Part shown: positions 37,676 through 46,108 of the stretch, piece by piece | Layout: the number at the start of each line of letters is the position of its first letter | How positions within the stretch are numbered: position 1 is the first letter of the stretch | Source: Oricola sp. | GTDB taxonomy: Bacteria; Pseudomonadota; Alphaproteobacteria; Rhizobiales; Rhizobiaceae | Length of the DNA stretch: 64,000 nt | Assembly: GCF_022763245.1 (NCBI RefSeq) | Contig: NZ_JALEGV010000041.1 | Location: forward strand, 291,223 to 355,222 | Direction of reading: 5' to 3' | The notes under the pieces: model-generated | The model's database searches: none | Told to the model about the DNA's origin: nothing | The model's input: the letters and a program-made list of their open reading frames with translations, nothing else | Made by a program: the position numbers and the translations under genes

Positions 37676-39943
37676 GTGACTTTTTATCCTGGTCTATCGA
37701 TGAAACAGGAAACAGGCAGCAGCGGACTGGAAGCAGGAACGACTGCCGATGCGGTGACGGTCACGCCCGTCATCCTGTGCGGCGGCGCCGGCTCGCGCCT
37801 TTGGCCGATGTCGCGCGAGGACAAGCCGAAACAGTTCCACGCCCTCGTCAACGACCGCAGCCTGCTCGTCAACACCATCGAGCGCATGGTGCCGTCGGTG
37901 CCCGACATTGCCTTTCGCCCGGTCCATGTGATCGGTTCCGCGGCACTTGGCGCGGCGCTTGAAAAGGAAGTGGCGCGTGCGCCGGTCCTGCCCGAGGTAC
38001 TGGTGCTGGAGCCCTGCATCCGCGACACCGCCGCTGCCATCGCCGCTGCCATCGCGCCGATCGCCGCGACCGACCCCGACGAACTGGTGATCGTCCTGCC
38101 GTCGGACGCGCGTATCGACGATGTCGCCGGCTTCCAGAAGACCGTCGCGGCCGCGGCGCGCCTGGCGCGCGAGACCGACGCCATCATGACCATCGGCATC
38201 GCGCCCACCCGCGCCGAAACGCAATACGGCTATATCGAGAAGGGCGAACCGATGGGCGACGGCCATCGCGTTCTCCGGTTCCGCGAGAAGCCGGACCACG
38301 CCACAGCCGAGCGCTATCTGGACAGCGGGAATTTCCTCTGGAATGCTGGCATCTTCGTCTTCAGGGCCGGGCGCCTTGCCGACGATTACCGCCGCATGCA
38401 GCCCGAGATCTGGCAATGCGCGCTCGACGCGGTCGGCAAGGCCCGGCGCGAGGGCGCGGGCCTCTATCTCGACAACGACGCCTTTTCGGCCTCGCCGAAA
38501 CTGTCGATCGACTATGCGATCATCGAGAAGGCGGGCAATATCGGCGTCGTGCCGGCGCTGTTCGACTGGGACGATCTCGGCTCCTGGGCGCAGCTTTATG
38601 AAGGCGCGGCGAAGGACGACCGCGCCAACGCGGTCTCCGGCGACGTGATCCCGATCGAGGCGTCGGGCAATCTGGTGCGCGCGCGCGGGGCCACCGTCGC
38701 GATCGCCGGCGTCGACAATCTCGTCGTCGTCGCCGAGGACAACAAGGTGCTGGTCACGCGCCGCGACCGGACCCACCTCGTCAAGAACGTCACGCAGACC
38801 TTCAAGGCGCGCGGCGACGACACGCATCCCTCGACCGTCAAGTCGTGGCTGTTCGAGACGGCGCTGCCGTTCTGGGCCGAGAACGGGATCGACCGGGTTC
38901 ACGGCGGCGTCCACGAGGCCCTGAATTACGACGGCACGCCGGCGCTGCTCCCGACCAAGCGGCTGCGCGTCCTGGCCCGCCAGATCTATTGCTTCTCGCA
39001 TGCCAAGCTGATGGGCTGGCAGGGCGACGCCGACGACATTCTCGACCATTGTTTCGAGACGCTGACGACCACCGGCTGGCACGCCGACGGCGGCTGGATC
39101 CACCTGTTCAACGCGGATGGCAGCGTCTGCGACGAGACCCGCGACACCTACGACCACTGCTTCGTGCTGTTCGGCCTCGCCTGGCTCTACCGGGCGACCG
39201 GGCGGGGCGACGCCCGCGACTGGGCCGACCGGACGATCGATTACATGGATCGCCATCTCGCCGACCATGCCCATGGCGGCTATTACGAGACCGCCGACCG
39301 CACGCTGCCGCGTCGCGCCAATCCGCACATGCATTTCCTGGAGGCGATGCTCGCCTGGTACGAGGCGACCGGCGAGGAGATCTTCCTCGACCGCGCGCAG
39401 GCCATGGTCATGCTCTTCGACCGCCACTTCTTCGACGCCGCCACCGGCACCTTGTCGGAGTTTTTCGACGCCGACTGGAGCCGTCTCCAGTCAACCGCGG
39501 AGGAGCGCCGCATCGAACCCGGGCACCATTACGAGTGGGCCTGGCTCCTGACGCGCTATCTCGACTATCGCCAGACACCGCCGGTCGGCGCCAAGGCGCG
39601 GCAGCTGTTCGCCACCGCCGCGACGTTCGGCCATCACCCGGCAACGGGCGCGGCCGCCGACGGAATGCAGCCGGACGGCTCGAATGTCGAGCCGAATGCG
39701 CGTCTCTGGCCGCAGACCGAAGCCCTGAAAGTGTCGCTGGCGCTGGAGAAACACGGCATCGCCTCGGCCGCCGCCCTGCGCCGGCGCATGTTCGACGTCC
39801 TCTTCGCCCACTACCTCAACGGCCCCGTCCCCGGCGGCTGGTTCGACGCCATCGACGACGACGGCCACGTCAATTCCCCGAACATCCCGTCGTCGAGTTT
39901 CTACCACGTCTTTTGCGCGCTGGCCGAATATGCCGGCCGCTAA
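37676..39943 (+). CDS. mannose-1-phosphate guanylyltransferase fused to an AGE-family sugar isomerase
   Basis: This 755-residue protein has two enzymes. Residues 30-345 form a nucleotidyltransferase with GGAGSRLWPMSREDKPKQF (36-54), the GDP-mannose pyrophosphorylase signature, then FREKPD and FLWNAGIFVF. Residues 385-755 form an alpha/alpha-barrel of the N-acylglucosamine 2-epimerase/mannose isomerase family, with RQIYCFSHA, GGWIHLF, ANPHMHFLEAMLAW and PGHHYEWAWLL. The usual partner of this transferase is a cupin-type phosphomannose isomerase; here an AGE domain takes its place, probably supplying the mannose precursor for GDP-mannose. The GTG at 37676 follows GGGATGGGAACGG; an ATG at 37700 is an alternative. 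Confidence 0.88.
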   Translation: MTFYPGLSMKQETGSSGLEAGTTADAVTVTPVILCGGAGSRLWPMSREDKPKQFHALVNDRSLLVNTIERMVPSVPDIAFRPVHVIGSAALGAALEKEVARAPVLPEVLVLEPCIRDTAAAIAAAIAPIAATDPDELVIVLPSDARIDDVAGFQKTVAAAARLARETDAIMTIGIAPTRAETQYGYIEKGEPMGDGHRVLRFREKPDHATAERYLDSGNFLWNAGIFVFRAGRLADDYRRMQPEIWQCALDAVGKARREGAGLYLDNDAFSASPKLSIDYAIIEKAGNIGVVPALFDWDDLGSWAQLYEGAAKDDRANAVSGDVIPIEASGNLVRARGATVAIAGVDNLVVVAEDNKVLVTRRDRTHLVKNVTQTFKARGDDTHPSTVKSWLFETALPFWAENGIDRVHGGVHEALNYDGTPALLPTKRLRVLARQIYCFSHAKLMGWQGDADDILDHCFETLTTTGWHADGGWIHLFNADGSVCDETRDTYDHCFVLFGLAWLYRATGRGDARDWADRTIDYMDRHLADHAHGGYYETADRTLPRRANPHMHFLEAMLAWYEATGEEIFLDRAQAMVMLFDRHFFDAATGTLSEFFDADWSRLQSTAEERRIEPGHHYEWAWLLTRYLDYRQTPPVGAKARQLFATAATFGHHPATGAAADGMQPDGSNVEPNARLWPQTEALKVSLALEKHGIASAAALRRRMFDVLFAHYLNGPVPGGWFDAIDDDGHVNSPNIPSSSFYHVFCALAEYAGR

Positions 39944-40283
39944 GGTGTCGTCAGCCTGAGCTTCTGAATTGATGACGGATTGCTTGGTCGGAATGATCGG
40001 GCGACCAGCCTGACCCTCCTCGGCTGCAGCATGTCGGCTTGACCTGCGGAACCGCCTGACGGGGCCGGACGAACGGCGCGTCCTACAGCGTGGTGCTGGC
40101 GGATGCCGCCTTACAGCGATCGTCCGTCGGCAAAATTCAAATTCATCATCTCTGATTTCGCCAATAGGCGACCGCTCGATTTCCATCTTAAAGTCGAAAT
40201 CGCATTCCGCTAGGTCAGGCAAGGCCTTGCAATCGAACCAATCGTCCCGCCGGACAATTCGTCTTCATCGAAAGGCTCTTCAC
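39944..40283. other. 340-base gap without a gene
   Basis: No supported gene is seen. The second half is AT-richer than the flanks and contains the inverted repeat CGATTTC (40177-40183) / GAAATCG (40196-40202) about 80 bases before the next ATG, a possible regulatory site. The rest shows nothing recognisable. Confidence 0.4.
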
Positions 40284-40655
40284 ATGCCAGCCATCTCCAA
40301 GCTCTTCTTCAAGACGGCCATCCTCTTTCTCATTGCCGGTATCGGGATCGGCCTGCACATGTCGATTTCGGGCGTTCACAATGTGACCGGCGCGCATGCG
40401 CATGCGAATCTGCTGGGCTGGGTCACCATGGCGATCATGGGCACTTACTACGCCCTCGTCCCGGCAAAGGCCGGCGGGCGCCTGCCGATGATCCAATATG
40501 GCGTCTACCTGCTCGGCCTGCTGATCATGCTTCCGTCGCTCTACATGCTGCTGCTCGGCAATCCGCAAGTCGAGCCGCTCGTCGCTGCAGGCTCCCTGAT
40601 CACCTTCGCCGGCGTCTTCCTTTTCGCCTTCGTCATCTTCAAGAGCGAGTCCTGA
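40284..40655 (+). CDS. small four-helix membrane protein related to cytochrome oxidase subunit I
   Basis: This 123-residue protein has four hydrophobic segments. It contains the segment VTGAHAHANLLGWVTMAIMG, which resembles the helix of heme-copper oxidase subunit I where a histidine binds heme. Only a small part of that fold is present, so it is not a complete oxidase; it may bind heme or quinone or act in assembly. The ATG at 40284 follows GAAAGG. No oxidase genes are adjacent. Confidence 0.65.
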   Translation: MPAISKLFFKTAILFLIAGIGIGLHMSISGVHNVTGAHAHANLLGWVTMAIMGTYYALVPAKAGGRLPMIQYGVYLLGLLIMLPSLYMLLLGNPQVEPLVAAGSLITFAGVFLFAFVIFKSES

Positions 40656-40773
40656 ACAGGGAAGGCCGCGACGGGCTTCAGAGCCCGGGCAATCGGCCCT
40701 CCGGTGAACTTCGACCCCCTCGGTCCCTGGCCGAGGCTTCCTGAACCGGGCTGGGGCCGACGGAGCATTCCCT

Positions 40774-42159
40774 ATGCGTGAAGACATGGCGCCCCCGTTC
40801 GCTGGAGACGCCAATCCGGCTGCGGACCGCGATGCACCGCCGGCCGGATGGCTGACGCGTTTTCAGCACGGTTTCGAACGCGTCGACAGGCGGTGGCGGC
40901 AACAGGTTGAGACGTCACCGGGCAAAGCGGCGGCATGGGTGTTCGTCATCGCCTATGCGATTTTCGTGGCGCGCCGGCCGGACATTCTCTTCGATGCGAA
41001 ACTATGGGGTGAAGACGGGGCGCTCTGGTTCTCCCAAGCCTACAACGACGGTGTGCTGACCGCGCTTGTCCGGCCGCAGAACGGCTATCTGCAGACGTTT
41101 TCGCGGCTTGTGTTTTCGGCTTTGGTCCCGGTGCCGCTGGACTACGTGCCCGCAATCGCCAATGCCATCGGCCTAGCGGTGCGCGCCTGGTGCGTCGCCT
41201 TCCTGTTCACGGGCCGTCTGGACTCGCTCGGGTCTCGCGCCAGGCTGCTCATCGCCGCATTCATGGTGTTCCAGCCGGGCCTGCAGGAGGTCCACGCCAA
41301 CATCACCAACACCCATTGGTATCTCCTATTCCTCGCCCTCGTCGTGGTGGTGGCCAATCGGCCGGCCAGCCGCGCGTGGACGCTCCATGATATCGTGATT
41401 CTGGTTCTCGCAGGGCTGAGCGGGCCGTTCTGCATCCTGCTCCTGCCGGCGCTTGCCGTTCAGTGGATCGGCCCATCCATCCGGGCGACCGTCGCCAGAG
41501 GATGGGCGTGGCTCTTCGACCCGCGTTCGATCACGCTGAGCGTCACGGCATTCATCCAGTTCTTGATCATGGTGAGCGAAGGGACGAGCACGCGGTCCAC
41601 AGCGCCCTTGGGCGCAAGTTTCGAGCTGTTGGGCCAGGCGCTCGCGACCCGTGTCTTCGCGGGCTTCGTGACGTCAGGCAATTTCAAGACATTCCTCTGG
41701 AACCAGCCGGCGCTCTGCGCCGCGATCACCGTCATCGGGTTCGTTGTCTTGGCCTACGCGTTGTTACGCGGTCCGGGCCGGCTGAAGACCGTGATCGTCT
41801 TCTCGACATTGATGATGGTTCCGATCTTCCTGTCCCCGCAGATCGTCCTGCAGGGGGAGCAATGGCCGAAATTCGCCATTCCTGGGGCCGGTCAGCGCTA
41901 TTTCGTGATCGCGCCGATTGCCTGTCTCGCGGTGCTCATCTGGCTTGCGTCGGTGCATGCGCGGCGTCATGTGGTGGCGCTTGCCACGCTGGGTATGGTG
42001 ATGATCATCGCGTTCGGCATCGACAGGTTCCGCCTGTCGCCATTGCCGGACACCGGGTATCGGGAGGCGATCGCGCGGATCGACTACGAGACCGCCGAGA
42101 CCGTCAGGATCCCGACAAACCCACCGGGCTGGATGATGGAACTCCATATTCGCCCGTGA
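40774..42159 (+). CDS. polytopic membrane protein, GT-C glycosyltransferase-like
   Basis: This 461-residue protein has about ten membrane spans after a 50-residue polar start. The first large loop contains WGEDGALWFSQAYNDG followed by QNGYLQTFSR; an acidic Glu-Asp pair at this place is typical of GT-C sugar transferases, though the overall match is weak. CGGAG precedes the ATG. Neighbours do not form an obvious polysaccharide locus apart from the GDP-mannose gene upstream. Confidence 0.6.
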   Translation: MREDMAPPFAGDANPAADRDAPPAGWLTRFQHGFERVDRRWRQQVETSPGKAAAWVFVIAYAIFVARRPDILFDAKLWGEDGALWFSQAYNDGVLTALVRPQNGYLQTFSRLVFSALVPVPLDYVPAIANAIGLAVRAWCVAFLFTGRLDSLGSRARLLIAAFMVFQPGLQEVHANITNTHWYLLFLALVVVVANRPASRAWTLHDIVILVLAGLSGPFCILLLPALAVQWIGPSIRATVARGWAWLFDPRSITLSVTAFIQFLIMVSEGTSTRSTAPLGASFELLGQALATRVFAGFVTSGNFKTFLWNQPALCAAITVIGFVVLAYALLRGPGRLKTVIVFSTLMMVPIFLSPQIVLQGEQWPKFAIPGAGQRYFVIAPIACLAVLIWLASVHARRHVVALATLGMVMIIAFGIDRFRLSPLPDTGYREAIARIDYETAETVRIPTNPPGWMMELHIRP

Positions 42160-42210
42160 TGATCGGCCGAAACGCGCCGCCCGACGGCGGCGCACACGGA
42201 GAGGCCGCGG

Positions 42211-45200
42211 TCAGGCGCTTTGACGTTCGTCCTGGCTGAGCGCCGGATCGAGCGATTTCGGCCGAAAAACGATGTTTTCCGGTTTCTCGCGGGCGATTTG
42301 GCGGGCGAGGGCCGTTGCGGCGTCCTCGCCGAAGGACTGCTCCCATTCGCGCAATGCCGGCTGGTAGGTGCCGAGAGCGACCATCGCCGCGGTCTTCTGT
42401 TCGCGCGATGCATGCGCCTGCAGCTTCACGGCGAAACAGACCACCGCCTCGACCTCCGAATAGGCCGCATTGTTGACCGGGACGGCGATGATCGCCGCCT
42501 CGCCGAGATGGCCGGCGTGCAGGCCATGATCGTCCAGGGTGGACCCGAACACGCCGAGCGGTCGCGCCGGTCTCGCATAGGCGTCGAGCGCCGGCGACGG
42601 CGCGGGTCCGGCCAGTTGCAGGCGCGGACCGTCGCGCTCCTGCGTCACTTCCAGCAGCGCCGCCCATTCGATGGAATCGATCAGGCGCGACACGCTCGCC
42701 AGCACCTTGCGGTTGTCGAAGGTCAGGCGCGAATCGGCAATGGCAAGCGTGGCGAGCGCTTGGCGGATCGCCGGCGACAACGCGTCCTCCGGGCGGCTGG
42801 TGCCGACGGTAACGGTCTTGGCCTGATGGCGGATGGTGTCGATCGGCCGCGAGGTTTCCTCGAAAGTGTGGCGCACCGGGCCGAGTGCGGCTTCCGCGAC
42901 CGCTCGCGCTTCCGTTTCGTCTGCGGCGCGGCCGAGATTGCGACCGAGCTTCGCCAGCATGGCGAGATCGCTCGCGCCCAGGCCTGAATTGAACGCGCCG
43001 GCCGCGCCTTCGTCGATGAAGGCGTCGAGCTTCTCGAGCAGCGCAGCCATGTCGGCCTGCGGATCGCCCATGGCGACATGGCCGAGATCGGCCAGAACGG
43101 GCTTCAGGAGTTGCGCGGCGCGGTCGATCGCGCGCGCGGCGTGGAAGCCGAACATGTGGCCGGCGACCGTCGCCAGCACGAAGGCGAGGTCGCCGCCGAT
43201 CTTCGGCAGCGCGATCACCCGCTCGGCATAGTCGCCGAAGGCGTCGGCGTCGGCCCCTTCCGTCGCGAACACGATCGGCCGGCCATTATGCGCCTTGAAG
43301 ATCGCCACTTCCTTGACCACGTCGCCGACGAGATCGCCCGGCAGGTCGTTGGCGATCACCAGCGTCAGCGGCTCGGTCGACAGATCGATATGCTTCTTGT
43401 CTTCCGTGTAATCGACGGGAATGGACTTGTAGCAGAGTTCCGACAATTTGATGCGGATCTCCAGCGCGGCGGTGTGGTTGACGCCGGATCCGGTGACCGC
43501 CCAGTAGCGCGCCTGCGGGGCGAAGGACCGGGCGCATTCGGCGATGTGGTCTTCCTTGGTCAAGACGTCGGCGATCAGGCCCGGCAGCCGCTCCAACTCG
43601 CCCATCTCGTAGGCGATCTCCACATCGGTCATCGTGTTGAGAGCGTCGGCCAGGAACAGGGCCGTCAGCTTGCCGGCGGTCAATTGCGAATAGAAGGCCT
43701 TGGTGGAGGCGACCGACATTTCCACGTCGCGCCCGTCCGAGGTGAACAACACCGAATCGGCCTTGCGCACTAGGTCGGAGTTGCGGCGGTTCACGATGGC
43801 GTGGATCGTCGCGCCGCGTTCGCGCGCCAGGTCGACGGCGCGGTTCGTGTCGGTCGTCGTGCCCGATTGCGACACGGCGATGACCAGCGCGCTGCGGAAT
43901 TCGTATGTGTCGATCTCTGCCGACATTTCGGATGAGCGCAACGCGATGACGGGAATGTCGAGCTTGGCGTCGTGGCCCAGCGCGCGTTCGATCAGATGCG
44001 CGATGCCGACGGCGGCGACACCCGCCGTGCCCTGCCCGATCACATAGACCCGCGACACGCCGCGCGAGACCGCCTTGCGCATCGCCGCCCAGATGTCGGT
44101 CGGCAGCCGGTCGAAGGCGATCAGGCCGCCATCGCGGCGATAGCGCCCGCGCAGCGTCTTGGCGACGCTTTGCGGCCCGTCATGGATTTCCTTCTCCAGA
44201 TAGAAGTCGAAATCGCCGCGATAGATGTCGCGTGCGAAGATCTGGATCGGCTCCGGCTTGATCGTTTCGGGCGTGCCGTCGGAGACGCCGCGCATCTCCG
44301 GCGCGTCGCGGTCGCCGGCCAGAAGGATCACCGAACCGCCGGCCACGGACCGGGCGAGATTGTAGGACCGGCGCGCGACATTGCAGAGGCCGTAGACCTC
44401 GGAGGCGAACATCCAGCCATCGGCGAGCCGGGCGGCGTGCAGGCCCTGGCCGGACCCTTTCTGCGCCAGGAAGGCTTCGCCCGGACGGCACGGATCGATA
44501 CAGCCGACGGCGATCGAGCCGTCGAGGCGCCGGATCGCGTTGCGGAACCGGTCGAGCAAGTCGCCTGCTTCCGCGCCGGCGGTGCGGTGCGCGATCGGAA
44601 TGATCTTCGCGTCCGTGGTGATCGACGGGTCGATCGTCGTCTGGCGGTTGGTGACCAGTTCCGAGATTAATTCGACATGATTGTCGACATCGCCATTCAG
44701 CGCATACATCGCCCCAAGCGATACGCCTGACATGCCGGTCTCGTCCTGCACGAGGGACGGGTTGTGCGGGTGGCAGTTGGCGACGGAAATGACGCCATGC
44801 GAGGCCCAGCGCGTATGCGACAATATACTCGCCCGGGTCGCGTCGGCGGCGAGCGTCCACAAGAGCCGGTCGGCCCGGATTGCCGCGCGCAGCGTCGCGC
44901 CATTGTCGCCCAGCCGGCCGACGAGGTTGGCGGTCTTGAAGACAAAGGTCAGCGCCTGTGCGCCTCCGCCATTCTGATGGGCGTAGATCGACAAGTGGCC
45001 TGCATGCAGCGCCGCGCGGCGCCCGGCCATCACATCCGCCAGATCCTCAGGCAGCGCCTCCACGGCGGCGTCCGGCACCTGGATCTGAACGGCGATACCG
45101 GCCGAATCGCGCCCGCGAACCTCAAGCCGGTCGATCGCGCGCAGCACATGCTCGACGGCCAGCGCGACCTTCGCGACATGGCCTTCGGGCGACATCAGGT

Positions 45201-45594
45201 CGGCCGGCACGAGCGCCACGGCCTCGCCGATCTGGGCGACCAACTCCTCGCGCAACTGCCATCCGTAGTCCCGCAAGCTCTCGATCAGCGGATCGAGATC
45301 GGTGCGGCCGGTCTTCGAGAGATCGGTCAGTGCCGAGGCCTGCAGATCCAGCGTGGTGGCGAAGGCGAACATTCGGTCGCGGAAGGGCGCGTCGAAGGCG
45401 ATGACCTCGGCGGTGGCGAAGCTCATCAGGTCGGCGAACCGGTCCTGCAACGTGCGGATCGCGCGCTGAAGCGTGTCGACGGCGTCGAGGCCGACCGGCG
45501 CGGCGATCACCTCGTCGGCGAGCGCTTCCAGCCACTGCGCCCCGGCCGCCTCGTCGCTGAAGCTGCCCGTTACGAATCCCGCAATGCCGCACAT
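42211..45594 (-). CDS. giant GlmS-like protein: glutamine amidotransferase plus two SIS domains
   Basis: This 1127-residue protein begins MCGIAGFV, so Cys2 can be the N-terminal nucleophile of a class II glutaminase. The remaining glutaminase motifs are present but displaced: RGRDSAGIA (160-168), HTRWASHG (260-267), ALNGD (N300-G301) and TTD (D328). About 130 residues are therefore inserted after the first strand. The FYLEKEIHDGPQSV linker (464-477) and two sugar-isomerase (SIS) domains follow, with SQSGTT (575-580) and VASTKAF (628-634). After the second SIS domain there are roughly 270 extra residues and no GlmS-type C-terminal tail. Ordinary GlmS has about 608 residues. It may aminate a sugar phosphate other than fructose 6-phosphate. 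It lies alone on its strand. Confidence 0.85.
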   Translation of the reverse strand: MCGIAGFVTGSFSDEAAGAQWLEALADEVIAAPVGLDAVDTLQRAIRTLQDRFADLMSFATAEVIAFDAPFRDRMFAFATTLDLQASALTDLSKTGRTDLDPLIESLRDYGWQLREELVAQIGEAVALVPADLMSPEGHVAKVALAVEHVLRAIDRLEVRGRDSAGIAVQIQVPDAAVEALPEDLADVMAGRRAALHAGHLSIYAHQNGGGAQALTFVFKTANLVGRLGDNGATLRAAIRADRLLWTLAADATRASILSHTRWASHGVISVANCHPHNPSLVQDETGMSGVSLGAMYALNGDVDNHVELISELVTNRQTTIDPSITTDAKIIPIAHRTAGAEAGDLLDRFRNAIRRLDGSIAVGCIDPCRPGEAFLAQKGSGQGLHAARLADGWMFASEVYGLCNVARRSYNLARSVAGGSVILLAGDRDAPEMRGVSDGTPETIKPEPIQIFARDIYRGDFDFYLEKEIHDGPQSVAKTLRGRYRRDGGLIAFDRLPTDIWAAMRKAVSRGVSRVYVIGQGTAGVAAVGIAHLIERALGHDAKLDIPVIALRSSEMSAEIDTYEFRSALVIAVSQSGTTTDTNRAVDLARERGATIHAIVNRRNSDLVRKADSVLFTSDGRDVEMSVASTKAFYSQLTAGKLTALFLADALNTMTDVEIAYEMGELERLPGLIADVLTKEDHIAECARSFAPQARYWAVTGSGVNHTAALEIRIKLSELCYKSIPVDYTEDKKHIDLSTEPLTLVIANDLPGDLVGDVVKEVAIFKAHNGRPIVFATEGADADAFGDYAERVIALPKIGGDLAFVLATVAGHMFGFHAARAIDRAAQLLKPVLADLGHVAMGDPQADMAALLEKLDAFIDEGAAGAFNSGLGASDLAMLAKLGRNLGRAADETEARAVAEAALGPVRHTFEETSRPIDTIRHQAKTVTVGTSRPEDALSPAIRQALATLAIADSRLTFDNRKVLASVSRLIDSIEWAALLEVTQERDGPRLQLAGPAPSPALDAYARPARPLGVFGSTLDDHGLHAGHLGEAAIIAVPVNNAAYSEVEAVVCFAVKLQAHASREQKTAAMVALGTYQPALREWEQSFGEDAATALARQIAREKPENIVFRPKSLDPALSQDERQSA

Positions 45595-45937
45595 GTCCGT
45601 GTCCCCGATTCGTCAGGAAATGGCGGTTGCACCGCCGCAAAACCCAATGGTTCTTGAAACGCCGGCCAAGCCGATTCCTCAAGCAAAAACCCGGCCGGCA
45701 TGCTCACTTGTTCTTGCATGATGTAATGCCGCCAGCGCAATCCCACCGCCATTTCATACCGCAAAAGGGTTGCAGAAGCGGAAATTATTCCGCTGGCGGT
45801 TAATGCGTGCGGGCCCTTCAACTGCAATTTCTTGCGGTCCCAACTGCCGTTTTTGTGCCACACTCATATGGAAAGTTTTGTTCATCGGCACATTTCGTCG
45901 ATGTCCGGCTAAGGCCCGTCCCCCGCCGATCCGGACA

Positions 45938-45983
45938 GTGGCAGCCTCATCCCCCTCTCCGGGCTGCCACCTTTGTTTCTTTT
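45938..45983 (+). terminator. first hairpin with T run
   Basis: GTGGCAGCC (45938-45946) and GGCTGCCAC (45962-45970) form a perfect 9-base stem around a 15-base C-rich loop, followed by CTTTGTTTCTTTT. Confidence 0.7.
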
Positions 45984-45987
45984 CGCG

Positions 45988-46028
45988 CGCCGCCGTGTGT
46001 GACCTCCACACGGCGGCGTACGTTTTTT
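45988..46028 (+). terminator. second hairpin with T run
   Basis: CCGCCGTGTG (45990-45999) and CACACGGCGG (46007-46016) form a perfect 10-base stem, extended by two more pairs, around the loop TGACCTC. TACGTTTTTT follows. Confidence 0.7.
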
Positions 46029-46108
46029 CGACGACCCGCGCAGCGTTTCCCTTTACATCGCAGCACCCTGCGCGCAGGAATCGCGGCCGAATCCCGATGG
46101 AGGCTAAC

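Larger units (their letters stand above)
45595..46108 (+). ncRNA. gene-free interval with tandem terminator-like hairpins; candidate small RNA or leader
   Basis: This 514-base interval separates the divergent amidotransferase and dipeptidase genes and contains no convincing protein gene. Two plus-strand hairpins with T runs lie at 45938-45983 and 45988-46028, although no plus-strand gene ends upstream of them. Some short transcript must therefore end here: either a trans-acting small RNA or an attenuated leader of the M20 gene. Both loops are pyrimidine-rich (CCCCCTCTCC and GACCTCC), like the anti-Shine-Dalgarno loops of rhizobial small RNAs. Its 5' end cannot be placed. Confidence 0.4.

Noticed and set aside
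42211..45594. Plain glmS annotation
   Set aside because: Length is nearly twice that of GlmS, with a large insert and no GlmS C-terminal tail.
45868..45912. 14-residue leader peptide before the tandem hairpins
   Set aside because: No ribosome site and no run of a regulatory amino acid; kept only as a remote attenuator option.
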